Positions 43,880 through 53,173 of a stretch of DNA of 64,000 nt are shown in pieces. The stretch is taken from assembly GCA_963738325.1 (NCBI GenBank), contig CAVTWD010000013.1, positions 310,001 to 374,000 on the forward strand, given 5' to 3'. Numbering within the stretch: position 1 is the stretch's first letter; each line of letters begins with the position of its first letter. The notes beneath the pieces were generated by a model. The model worked only from the letters and a program-made list of their open reading frames with translations, searched no databases and was not told the DNA's origin. This stretch comes from CAVTWD01 sp963738325 (GTDB lineage: Bacteria; Actinomycetota; Acidimicrobiia; Acidimicrobiales; Ilumatobacteraceae). Made by a program: the position numbers and the translations under genes.

Positions 43880-44607
43880 GTGAGCGACGCCCTCATCGAC
43901 ATCCAGGGCCTCTCGGCTGGCTATGGCGGCGTTCCCGTTGTTCGCGGACTCAACCTCCGCGTCGCCGCGGGAGAAGTCGTCGCGCTCCTCGGCCCCAACG
44001 GCGCCGGGAAGACGACGACCCTCCTCTCCTGTTCGGGGATCGTGAAGCCCATCCAGGGCACAGTCGAGATCCTCGGCAAGCCGGTCGTACACGGCTCGCC
44101 GTACAAGATGGCCCGCCGCGGGCTCGGACACGTGTGCCGAGGATCGGTCGCTGTTCTTCCAGCTCACGGTGGACGAGAACCTGCAGCTCGGATTGCGTGG
44201 CTCACGAGAGTCGCAGCGGACGTCGACGTACGAGCACTGGAGATGTTCCCAGCGCTGACTCCGCTCCGATCACGACGGGCCGGCCTGCTCTCGGGCGGCG
44301 AGCAGCAGATGCTGGCGGTGGCCCGCGCGCTCGTGGCGCAGCCCAAGGTCCTGATGATCGACGAGATGAGCCTCGGGCTGGCACCCATCATCGTCGAGCG
44401 GATGTTGCCGCTCGTGCGGAGGATCGCCGACGAGACCGGTGCCGGCGTGCTCCTCGTGGAGCAGCACATCCACATGGCGCTCGTCGGTAGCCGATCGGGC
44501 TTACGTGCTGAACCACGGCGAGGTCGTGCTCGAGGGCAACGGGCAAGGAGCTGGCCGGACGCCGAGACCTGCTCGAGGCCTCCTACATGGGCGAGAAGGT
44601 ACTCTGA
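43880..44607 (+). pseudogene. livF: Liv-type ABC transporter ATPase (LivF), several frameshifts
   Basis: Start GTG 43880. The text is clearly LivF: IDIQGLSAGYGGVPVVRGLN, Walker A GPNGAGKTT, EDRSLFFQLTVDENLQLGLR, LLSGGEQQMLAVARALVAQP, VLMIDEMSLGLAP, VEQHIHMAL, VADRAYVLNHGEVVLEG and GRRDLLEASYMGEKVL. However, the frame changes near 44135, back near 44218, again near 44485 and again near 44545. Four shifts in 730 bases with no lost segments points to poor sequence or very recent decay. If truly broken, the Liv importer would depend on a LivF elsewhere. Confidence 0.85.
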
Positions 44608-44700
44608 GCGGCGCGACGCCCGGCCGGTCAGCGGCATCGTGGAACCGGCGAACCCTACGATGCCAGTCGTGGCGAGAGTCGCCCGGCCACCTCGTGGCCC

Positions 44701-46469
44701 ATGAGCTCCGACGGACCGTTGGATGACGCACGGGCGAATGCCGCGGAACTCCTGCGGGGGCTGGAGGTCTTCGGCTACCCCGAGGGAGAGCAGCTCGCCG
44801 CGCTGGTGGAGGCCGTCGAGTGGCTGTACGTCCCGGCCGGTCAGCGAGTCTTCAGCACGGGGGATCCACCGGATGGGATGTACGTCATCCTCTCCGGACG
44901 GGTCCGGTTCTTCGCCGAGACCACCGACGGGCCGGTCCTGACGGCGGAGGTGGGGGCCGGCATCTCCTTCGGAGAAGGGTCGCTCCTCGTGGGCGGAGGC
45001 CGTTCGCGGACCGCGGTCGTGGTGCGCGACGCGCTCCTCGCTCGACTCGCCCCCGAGCGGGTCCTCGACACGATGCGGACCTCACCCGAGCTCGCGATGT
45101 GGATCGCCCGCATGCTGGCCGCACGCGTCGCCTTCGAGTACGAGCCGCCCCCCAGCAGCCTCGCCGCCGAGACCACCGTGCTCGTCCCCCTCGGGTCGGC
45201 CGTGCCGGAGGCGCGGGGCTTCGCCGCTGATTTGGCCGCCGCCGCCCACGCTCGCGCCTGCCGGGCCGCCGACCTCGCAGCGAACATCGGCGTGGTCGAG
45301 GCCGATGGCGGCGGGCTGATCGTGGTCGCCGATCAGACCGACCCGTTCTCACTCACGGAAGCGGTCCGCCAGGCCGACCGGATCATCGTGGTCGCGTCGG
45401 CGCGGGAGCCTCCGAGGCGCCGCGGTTGCCCCGCCTGGACCAACCGGGCTTCGATCTCCTCGCCGCGCCGCCAGTCGAGCTCGTCCTCCTTCACGCCGCC
45501 GGCACCAGGCACCCGAGCGGGACGTCCGCGTGGCTCAGCGTCCATCGCTACGCCCGCCATCACCACCTCCGCGGCGGCGACCGGCGCGATCTGCTCCGGC
45601 TCGTGCGGCACCTGAACGGCCTCGCCGTCGGGCTCGTCTTCGGCGGGGGAGGCGCTCGCGGCATGGCCCACATCGGCGTGGTGAAGGCGCTCGAAGAGCT
45701 CAGCATCCCGATTGACGGCGTCGGCGGCTCGAGCATGGGCGCCATCGTGGGCGGCGAGGTCGCGATGGGATCGAGCTGGGAGGAAATGCTCGAGGTGGCG
45801 CAGCGCCGGTGGGCCAGCCGGCGGTTGCGGTTGGATGTGACGCTGCCCACGGTGTCGGTGTCCTCAGGCCGACGAGCGCGCCGCATCCTGGACGACACCT
45901 TCGGTGACATCGCCATCGAGGACATGTGGCTGCGCTACTTCTGTACGAGCGTCAATCTCAGCCGCTTCCGCCTCGCCGTGCACCGTGAAGGCCCGGCCGC
46001 GCGGTGGATCCGGGCCAGCGCCAGCGCACCGGGGCTCTGGCCGCCGGTCGTCGACGACGAGGGCGAGCTGCACATCGACGGCGGGCAGCTGAACAACGTC
46101 CCCACCGACGTCATGCGGCTCAACCACCAGGGTCCGATCATCGCCGTCGACGTCTGCGCCATGCAGGATGCCATGACCGTGACGGGTGGCAGCGAACCCC
46201 CAGTGGGCCTGCGCCACCTCCTGCGCAGGCGGTTCCAGCAGCGCTTCCCCAGCCTCGTCGACACGCTGAACCGCTGCGCGCTGCTCGGGAGCCTCCAGCA
46301 CCGGGAGCGCGCCGCCGACTTCGCCGAGATCTACCTCACGCCGGACCTGGCGGCCATCGGCTTCAGTGGCTTCGGCAGAATCGCGGAGGCGGTCGACATC
46401 GGCTACCGTGCCACGATGGACGCGCTCGGCGACGGTAGCGCGGAGGCCGTCCTCGGCAAGGTCGAATGA
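44701..46469 (+). pseudogene. cNMP-binding patatin-like phospholipase (NTE type), one frameshift
   Basis: About 589 aa in total. Residues 1-150 form a cyclic-nucleotide-binding domain (VPAGQRVFSTGDPPDGMYVI, LSGRVRFFAETTDG, GISFGEGSLLVGGGRSRTAV). The patatin domain has the oxyanion loop GLVFGGGGARGMAHIGVVKA, the nucleophile elbow GGSSMGAIVGG and the catalytic Asp in HIDGGQLNNVPTD. This is the neuropathy-target-esterase layout, a lysophospholipase activity probably regulated by a ligand. A one-base shift near 45420 separates the two parts; restoring it gives REPPRLPRLDQPGFDLL. Confidence 0.87.
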
Positions 46470-46494
46470 CGGGCGCGGCCCGCGACGACGCGCT

Positions 46495-46522
46495 AGAGGC
46501 CCGGCCCTTGGGCCGGGCCTCT
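46495..46522. terminator. Bidirectional terminator with a perfect 13-bp stem
   Basis: AGAGGCCCGGCCC and GGGCCGGGCCTCT are separated by TT. It lies between convergent genes (patatin gene and permease fragment) and can serve both. Confidence 0.75.
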
Positions 46523-46540
46523 GGCCGATGGCCGCCGTGA

Positions 46541-47340
46541 TCACTCGCTGGTGATCGCGGTGAGCACGTCGAGCCTGGCCGCCCGATGAGCCGGTAGCGC
46601 AGCCGCGATGATCGCAGCGATCGCGGCGATCAACATCATCGCGCCGAGCTGTGGCACGGGCACCGTGAACGTGTTGAACCCTTGGCTCTCCAGGGCGTCC
46701 GCGAGCGCCCCGCCGAAACCGAGACCGATCGCCGTGCCCAGCGCAGTGCCGAGCAGGGCGATCAACACCGACTCCCACCGCACCGTCGAGCGCACCTGCG
46801 CCCGGCTCATGCCGACCGCTCGCAGCAAGCCGAACTCACGGGTGCGCTCGAAGACCGAGAGCGCCAGCGTGTTGGCGATGCCGAAGAGCGCGATCACCAA
46901 CGCCATCGCCAGCAGCACGTACACCAGATTGAGGATCTTGTCGATCTGGTTGGCCATCGAGCCCTTGAACTCTGACTTCGTCATCAGCTTGACCGTCGGG
47001 TAGTCCTTCAAGACCCGCTCGACCGCGTCGTGGGCCTGCGCCTGGGGGAACCCTGGCGCAGTCGACACGACGATGTCGTTGTCGACGTGCATCGCGATGT
47101 TAGCGTCGAACGCTTGCATCGAGATGGCGTAGTCACCGAGCGGCTCCTTCGTGCCGTAGACGGCGACCACGGTCAAGCGCTGGTTGCCGGTCTCCGGGAA
47201 GAACATCGTCACCGTGTCGCCGAGGTGGAGCTTCTTGGTCTTCGCCGTCTCGGCCTGCACCGCAACTTCGTGGGCACCCAACTTGGCGATGCTCCCGGCG
47301 CGGAGGTCGAAAGAGCCGGGCGTCATCGAGAAGACGGGGC
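46541..47340 (-). pseudogene. C-terminal fragment of an FtsX/MacB-type ABC permease
   Basis: About 265 residues match the end of large FtsX permeases: SFDLRAGSIAKLGAHEVAV, KKLHLGDTVTMFFPETGNQR, VYVLLAMALVIALFGIANTL, ERTREFGLLRAVGMSRAQVR and IAAIAAIIAAALPAHRAARL. These proteins are normally about 850 aa; the first two thirds are missing. The break at about 47340 abuts another gene that has also lost its 5' part, on the opposite strand. No ATPase gene is adjacent. Confidence 0.85.
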
Positions 47341-47344
47341 CGTC

Positions 47345-47573
47345 GCTCGGCATCGCGTTCGCCGACCAGCTGCTCCACGGTTGGGACGTCGCCAAGGCCA
47401 CGCGTCAGGACGCGACGATGCCGGCCGGGCTTGCCGAGGGCGCGTACGAGATGATCCACGGCCGCTTCACCGACGAGCAGCGCAAGGGCGTGTTCAAGCC
47501 GGAGGTTCCGCTCGGTGCCGACGCCTCCCCGCAGGAGCGGCTGCTCGCCTACACGGGTCGCAACCCGAGCTGA
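47345..47573 (+). pseudogene. C-terminal fragment of a TIGR03086 (DinB/maleylpyruvate-isomerase-like) protein
   Basis: The text GIAFADQLLHGWDVAKATRQ, DATMPAGLAEGAYEMIHGRF and LGADASPQERLLAYTGRNPS matches the last 75 residues of TIGR03086 metal-binding proteins, including the conserved histidine of LLHGWD. The N-terminal 110 or so residues are missing; the frame upstream belongs to the antisense of the permease fragment. Confidence 0.8.
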
Positions 47574-47639
47574 CTCACGCCGTGGACATCTTCGCCCCGA
47601 CACCTGAGCCCCGGCACCGACCGCCTCACGGTGGCGCGG

Positions 47640-48077
47640 TCACAGGTGCACGAGCTCGATACCGCCCCAGTGCTCGCGGAGGTACTCCCCGACGAGTCGA
47701 CGATGGCAGTGGTCAGGGCTGCGCTCGCTGCACAGTAGGACCGGCACACCGTTGAGGAGGTCCTCGCCAACCCGTTCCTCGATCCGCCGCTCGGCCATGA
47801 GCTCTAGGAAGGCGCGCTCGTAGGTGCTCCAGGTCCCTCGCCGCCTCTTGTAGTCGTCGAACAGCTCCCGGGTCGGCGTGAGGAGCGGCTCGTGGACATA
47901 TGCCGCGCCACACAGCCGAGCAAGGAAGTAGCGGAGGTCGTCTCGCTTGGTGAACCCGGCGAGCTGGGACGTGTTGTTCAGCCGTACATCCACGAGCCGG
48001 GTGACGCCGACGCTGTTCAAGGTGTCGAAGAAGTCTTCGGCGGTGCGCGTCGTGAAGCCGATCGTGAAGATCTCCAC
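47640..48077 (-). CDS. DUF488 family protein
   Basis: 145 aa starting MEIFTIGFTTRTAEDFFDTL and containing RLVDVRLNNTSQLAGFTKRD, YVHEPLLTPTRELFDDYKRR and VLLCSERSPDHCHRRLVGEY. These are the hallmark blocks of DUF488: an early Gly-x-x-x-Arg strand, a D-V-R loop, and a final C-x-E-x3-C-H-R segment that resembles a thiol active site. Function unknown. Complete in length. Confidence 0.93.
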   Translation of the reverse strand: MEIFTIGFTTRTAEDFFDTLNSVGVTRLVDVRLNNTSQLAGFTKRDDLRYFLARLCGAAYVHEPLLTPTRELFDDYKRRRGTWSTYERAFLELMAERRIEERVGEDLLNGVPVLLCSERSPDHCHRRLVGEYLREHWGGIELVHL

Positions 48078-48108
48078 GGGCGCATCCTCGCCTCCGAACC
48101 GTTCGAGA

Positions 48109-49721
48109 TCAGGTGGTTCGAAGGGCGCGGCGCATGATCTTGCCCGTCGTGGTCTTTGGCAAGTCGTCCAGGAACACGATCTCGCGTGGCATCTCGTGGG
48201 CGGCGAGACGCGTGCGGACGTGCGACCGCAACTCGTCGGCGAGCGGCGTCGCCCGGTTCGAAGCCGGCCCGAGCACGACGAACGCCTTGGGCACCTCGCC
48301 CCGGCGCTCGTCCGGCACGCCGATCACCGCCGACATGGCAACCGCCTCGTGGCTGCCGAGACAGCTCTCGATCTCGCCCGGGCCGATCCGGTAGCCGGCG
48401 GAGTTGATGACGTCGTCCTTGCGCGACATGAACCAGACGTAGCCGTCCTCGTCTTGCATGGCCAGGTCGCCGGTGAGCAGCCAGTCGTCGTGGAACTTCT
48501 CTTTCGTCGCCGTCGGGTTGCGCCAGTACTCGATCATCGTGTTCAGGTGATGGCGATCGATGGCGAGCTCACCGGTGGTGCCGATCACGGGCTTCCCGTC
48601 GTCGTCCAGCACGGCGACGAGGGTGCCCGGCAGCGCCCGCCCGAGTGCTCCCGGCTTCACCGGGTACACCGATGCGCAGTTGCCGATGCAGGCATTCAAC
48701 TCGGTCTGGCCGAAGCCTTCGTTCACGATGCAATCGAAGAAGAACTCGGACCATCCGAGCAGATCGGCGCCGACGGCTTCGCCACCCGACACCACGACCC
48801 GCATCGACAACCCCTCGCCTGACAGGCCGCTCGCCCGGATCACCCGCAGCGCCGTGGCCGGCAACAGCGTGAGGGTGACCTTGAACTCCCGCATGAGCCA
48901 GACCGCGCGATCGGCGTTGAACACGGGGTCGAGGTCGACGACAACGGGGAGGCCGAACCACCACGCCGGGAACGAGGATGTCCATGATCCCCGCGATCCA
49001 GGCCCAGTCGGCGGGCGACCACAGCACGTCGTCGGGCTCCGGGTAGAAGTCGTACAACGTCTCGAACGCGGTGATGTGGCCGAAGACGAAGCGGTGGGCA
49101 TGCAGGGCGCCTTTGGGGTCGCCGGTCGTGCCCGACGTGTAGATGAGCAGGCAGGGGTCCTCCGGCGCGGTCATCACCGGGGTGAACGCGGCGGATGCCG
49201 TCGAGATCGCGTCCTCGAACGACTGCCCGCCGCCTGCCGAGCCACCGATGACGAGGACGCGCACGTCGCGCTCGAGCGAGGGCCTCGCGCACCTTCGGCC
49301 AGTTGGCGGCCGACGTGATCACCGCCTTCGCCTCGCCGTTGCCGAGTCGAAAGGCGAGGGCGTCGGGGCCGAAGAGGGAGGACAGCGGCAGCACCACGGC
49401 TCCCATGCGCCAGATGGCGGCGTAGGCCACCGCCGTCTCGAACGAGGCCGGGTTGACGACGCCCACCACGTCACCGACGCCGATGCCAAGCTCCCGGAGC
49501 GCGTTGGAGAGCCGGTTGGCGTGGTCCTTGACCTCGCCGAAGGTATGGGTCGTGTGCGTCTCGTCCTTGGACACCACGGTGAGGGCGGTCGCGGCGGGAT
49601 CCTGGTCGTCGACACAGGCGATGCCGAGGTTGAACGGTTCGGGGATCGGGAAGTTGCGGAAGTCCACCTCGGCCCACAGCTCGTCGTAGCTCGAGGCCCG
49701 ACGCAGGAACGGTTCTCTCAT
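48109..49721 (-). pseudogene. Acyl-CoA synthetase (AMP-forming), two frameshifts
   Basis: About 537 aa in total from ATG 49721. N-terminal part: MREPFLRRASSYDELWAEVD, NALRELGIGVGDVVGVVNPA. Central part in a second frame: CLLIYTSGTTGDPKGALHAH (ATP loop) and DVLWSPADWAWIAGIMDILV. C-terminal part in a third frame: VNEGFGQTELNACIGN, WLLTGDLAMQDEDGYVWFMS, RKDDVINSAGYRIGPGEIE and LPKTTTGKIMRRALR with the catalytic Lys. Shifts fall near 49275 and 48965, with nothing missing. It would activate a short- or medium-chain carboxylic acid as the CoA ester. Frameshifts may be sequence errors. Confidence 0.87.
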
Positions 49722-49972
49722 GGCAGGTCCCCCCAGTGGCCCGGACGCGCCCTGGCCGCGCGTTCGCAGGCTAGTCATGCGGTGTGGGCATCGCACCGCG
49801 CGTCGCGGGCACGGCGAAGGTGTCGGATCACGCACGCGCGCTCGACCACGGTCGGGGCGACCTCCTTGTCAGTCACCGGACGCACGCAAGCCGCGGCCAG
49901 GGCCGATGAGTCTTTGCCTGGACCGACGTCTAGGTCGGCAAGGACCTGATGACGATGTCCGCAGGAGGAACC

Positions 49973-50815
49973 ATGTCGACGATGACGACGAGGACGCTGA
50001 AGGTGCCAGGAGCGACGCTCTACCTCGAGGAGAAGGGCTCGGGTCCGGTGCTGCTGTGCATCCCCGGTGGACCGACCGATGCCGGGATGTTCTCCGATCT
50101 GGGGGGACGGTTAGCCGACCGCTACACGGTGGTCTCCTATGACCCGAGGGGGCACTCGCGCAGCCGACTCGACGGCGCGTCCGAGGACATCCCGGTCGCG
50201 GTGCACGCCGACGACGCGGCGGCATTGCTCGCCGCCGTAACGAAGGAGCCGGCGTTCGTCTATGGCAACAGCGGCGGCGGGACGATCGGCCTGGAGCTTC
50301 TCACCCGGCAGCCGCAACTCGTCCGCAGGCTCGTCGCCCATGAGCCACCACTGATGGAGCTGTTGCCCGATGCCGAACGATTCCGGGCACTCTTCGACGG
50401 CATCGACGAGACGTACCGCACCGACGGCGTGTTCGCCGCGATGGCCAGATTCGGCGCCGTCGTGGAGGAGGGTGGACCGAAGTACAGCGAGGAGATGCAG
50501 CAAGCCGACCCCGAGACGACCCCCCCGCCAGAGATGATGGAGCGAATGATGGGGAATTTCGACCTCTTCATCGCCCACGAGATCCAACCCATCGTCCGCT
50601 ACGTGCCCGACATCGGCACGCTCAAGGGCTTGGCCACGAAGGTCGTCAGCGCGGCGGGTGAGACATCCGGCGAGCAGGCCGCGTGCCGGGCCGCGTACGC
50701 CCTCGCCGAGCGTGTCGGGGTTGCCGTAGCCCATCTTCCGGGAGCGCACGGCGGTTGGGGTTCCGACCCGCAGCAGTTCGCGGATCGGTTGGCCGAGCTG
50801 TTCAATCGTGCCTGA
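49973..50815 (+). CDS. Alpha/beta-fold hydrolase
   Basis: ATG 49973 follows AGGAGG. 280 aa with LLCIPGGPTDAGMFSDL (oxyanion region), VVSYDPRGHSRSRLDG, the nucleophile elbow VYGNSGGGTIGLEL (GNSGG), and HLPGAHGGWGSDP with the catalytic His. No signal peptide. Related proteins act on esters, lactones or epoxides; substrate not readable. Divergent from the acyl-CoA synthetase gene. Confidence 0.92.
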   Translation: MSTMTTRTLKVPGATLYLEEKGSGPVLLCIPGGPTDAGMFSDLGGRLADRYTVVSYDPRGHSRSRLDGASEDIPVAVHADDAAALLAAVTKEPAFVYGNSGGGTIGLELLTRQPQLVRRLVAHEPPLMELLPDAERFRALFDGIDETYRTDGVFAAMARFGAVVEEGGPKYSEEMQQADPETTPPPEMMERMMGNFDLFIAHEIQPIVRYVPDIGTLKGLATKVVSAAGETSGEQAACRAAYALAERVGVAVAHLPGAHGGWGSDPQQFADRLAELFNRA

Positions 50816-50898
50816 GAGTCGGCGCGAGCGCGCTGGCCGTGCGAGGACCCATTCGCGTACGCGTCCGGATGAAGGCGTGGGCGAACCGCCTCCGCCTT

Positions 50899-51474
50899 TC
50901 AACCGATGATGTCGTTTCGTCCGGTCGTTGCCTTCACCCAGGCATCGCGGCAGGCACGTCGGGATGCCTGGGTGAGGTGACGTTCGAGCAGCGGGAGGAC
51001 GGTGCGCTCCTCGTGATCGAGGTGCCCTTGTAGCGCCCGGTCCAGATCGGCGACGACCTCCTTACGATCCCCGCCGCAGGCCAGCGCGCCGTCGACGGCG
51101 TCGATCGCACCGGTGAGAGCAGCGTGCTCCTCGACCATCCGATCGACTTCGTGCATCTCGGCTGAGGTGTGGAGGTGTCGGCACAGGCATCGCGGCAGGC
51201 ACGTCGGGATGCCTCGCTGCGTACCGCGGCTGGAGCACTGTTGGGACAGGGCGGCAGACGGCTCCCGGGTGTCTTCCACCGCGACGAGCCTGCCCACGCG
51301 TGCGATGTCACGTCGCAAGGCGTCGTGCATGGCGCGCATGAACCCGACATCGGTCTGACGGGTGTGATCGCGCGCCTGGCCGCGCCGGCGCCGCAGCATC
51401 GCCACGGCCACAGCCAGGGCGATCAGTGGAAGGACGAGACCGAAGGTGCGGAGTGGCTGTTTCTTGTGTGCCAT
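50899..51474 (-). CDS. Hemerythrin-like protein with an altered central segment
   Basis: ATG 51474 has an AAAGGA site. A membrane helix (FGLVLPLIALAVAVAMLRRR) is followed by the hemerythrin domain: MRAMHDALRRDIARVGRLVA, EMHEVDRMVEEHAALTGAID and LDHEERTVLPLLERHL. The iron ligands of the last helix (HxxEE) are present. However, the helix that should carry HxxxE between about residues 75 and 95 is replaced by CSSRGTQRGIPTCLPRCLCR, encoded by a second copy of a 30-bp sequence that also lies at the 3' end of the gene. Iron binding is therefore doubtful. Confidence 0.75.
   Translation of the reverse strand: MAHKKQPLRTFGLVLPLIALAVAVAMLRRRRGQARDHTRQTDVGFMRAMHDALRRDIARVGRLVAVEDTREPSAALSQQCSSRGTQRGIPTCLPRCLCRHLHTSAEMHEVDRMVEEHAALTGAIDAVDGALACGGDRKEVVADLDRALQGHLDHEERTVLPLLERHLTQASRRACRDAWVKATTGRNDIIG
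50940..50969. repeat. 30-bp direct repeat, copy 1, inside a 13-bp-arm hairpin
   Basis: Identical over 30 bases to 51185-51214. Here the flanks extend the internal inverted repeat: TCACCCAGGCATC pairs with GATGCCTGGGTGA around a 16-base loop. Confidence 0.85.
51185..51214. repeat. 30-bp direct repeat, copy 2
   Basis: Exact second copy, in a different reading frame, replacing the central helix codons of the hemerythrin-like gene. Only the inner arms AGGCATC and GATGCCT pair here. Confidence 0.85.
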
Positions 51475-51751
51475 CAGTGGTCCTTTCACGGTTCCTGCCG
51501 TGCATCCCCACCGAGTCGCCGCCAACCACAGGTCGGCCGGGCTCGCGTGAATCGGCTGAGGTGGATCAGAGTTCCACGCGCGTGCCAACCACGAACATGA
51601 GCGGCCCACCCCCAGACGCCGGGGCGAGCATGCACCATGGGGTCCACCGCCTCGCTCCACAACACCCGGTTACAGCTCGACCGTGGCGAACCCACAGACG
51701 TAGGCGAGGAGTCCCGTGGCGTAAGCCAACTCCTCGCGTGGCGACATGCTG
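51475..51751. other. Gap upstream of the hemerythrin-like gene
   Basis: 277 bases with no supported gene. It should contain the promoter of the hemerythrin-like gene, but I see no clear -35/-10 pair. Confidence 0.35.
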
Positions 51752-53056
51752 TCAGTAGTCACCGGCGAGGTCGCGACGGTGTTGTTCGCTCGACACCGCG
51801 GCGTGGTTGAGGATGTTCCGGGCCATCGACGACTCATGCGCAGCGGCACGGGTCGCGTAGACATGAGCGCGGACCTCGTGCACTGCGGCCGAGTTCGGCT
51901 CGGCCAGCACTGCGAACTCCACCAGGTGAGAGGCAAGAGCCAGGTCCCGCCCCTCTCCTGCGCCGGCCAACTCACGGGCCCGGTCGAGCACCCGGTCGAC
52001 GCCCCCCGCCAGGCCCACCCACTCCCGGGCCTGCAACGCGCGGGGTGCCGGCAGCAGGTTGTCGGGCTCGCCGTCGTGCCATCCGCCGTAGAGACGCCAG
52101 ATGTTGCGCACCACGAACTGCGGATGGTCGTAGACCGCCCGCAGGTACGGCTTGCCTCGCAAATGAGAAGGGACCTCCACCTCGTGCAGGACCCGGTCCA
52201 GCGGCGCCCCTCGGTTCATCAAGGCGAGCGTCTGCGTCTCGAGCGACTCCAGCAACTCGGCTGTGTCCAACAGCGCCACCTGCACGCGGTCACGGCCGAA
52301 GATCGGTACGCCGTGGCCGCAGAGCATCGTCTCCGCCCCGAGCGCCGCCATCTCACGCAGTGCCGCCGCCCATTCCCCGGCGAAGCGCTGCACCTTCTGC
52401 GGGTTGCCGGCGTTCGGGAGGGCCCAGATGAACAGATCGCCGGGGTGGAGGATCCGCCGCTCGGGCACCCACGTCCACGTCGCGTCATCCGTCTCGCCCC
52501 GAGCGTGATGCAGGGCGAAGGCAAGCTCGCCCTGCACGAACGTCAACCGCTCGGCGAAGGTGACGTCGGGATCGCGAAACTGCCCGGGGAACGTCCACGC
52601 CTCGATCGGGATGCCGAACTGGCGTTGGTTGATCGCGGTGTTCCATCCCACCGTGCGCTCGTACCGACGGAAGTTGGCCGGCAGAGCCTCGTGTCCGTAC
52701 ACCTGGGGCACCGGCCACTTCTGTTGGCGAGCCTCCGTGTCGAAGCGCGTCGTGCCGAAGACGTGGTCGATGTGATGATGGGAGTACACCGCCGCCGCCA
52801 CCCGGACCCGCGGCCGCCACCGCTCGACCTCGTCGAAAACATGGTCCACATCAAAGGGCCCTCCGGTGTCGAGCATGACGAGTCCGTCGCCGGTGTCGAG
52901 CACGTTCACCGACGCGATGCTCTTCAACACCAGTAGGCCGTCGTCGATCTCCTCTCCGGCGCGGTGCAGAAGTGGTCGCACCGGATGGTGCTCGTGCACG
53001 AGGTCGCCCTCACCGTTCCAGTGCCGCTCGGCGAGTTCGCGGATCGTCTCAGCCAT
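51752..53056 (-). CDS. Alkyl-sulfatase-like metallo-beta-lactamase-fold hydrolase
   Basis: About 434 aa; ATG 53056 has GGAGGG six bases upstream (ATG 53062 is an alternative). The metal site is AAVYSHHHIDHVFGTTRF (HxHxDH form), with ILHPGDLFIWALPNAGNPQK and TMLCGHGVPIFG further on. The C-terminal helical part (VPSHLRGKPYLRAVYDHPQF, VRNIWRLYGGWHDGEPDNLL) is the alkyl-sulfatase dimerisation domain. Such enzymes hydrolyse alkyl sulfates or related esters with two zinc ions. No signal peptide. Confidence 0.9.
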   Translation of the reverse strand: MAETIRELAERHWNGEGDLVHEHHPVRPLLHRAGEEIDDGLLVLKSIASVNVLDTGDGLVMLDTGGPFDVDHVFDEVERWRPRVRVAAAVYSHHHIDHVFGTTRFDTEARQQKWPVPQVYGHEALPANFRRYERTVGWNTAINQRQFGIPIEAWTFPGQFRDPDVTFAERLTFVQGELAFALHHARGETDDATWTWVPERRILHPGDLFIWALPNAGNPQKVQRFAGEWAAALREMAALGAETMLCGHGVPIFGRDRVQVALLDTAELLESLETQTLALMNRGAPLDRVLHEVEVPSHLRGKPYLRAVYDHPQFVVRNIWRLYGGWHDGEPDNLLPAPRALQAREWVGLAGGVDRVLDRARELAGAGEGRDLALASHLVEFAVLAEPNSAAVHEVRAHVYATRAAAHESSMARNILNHAAVSSEQHRRDLAGDY

Positions 53057-53173
53057 CGGCATCCCTCCGCTTGCTCACGGTGGCCCAGGCTTGGCGCTTC
53101 TCCACCCGGTCGACCTGCACGTGCAGGTCGCTCACCACGGCAGTCCTCACTCGACGGTGAGGGTGCCGTTCGC

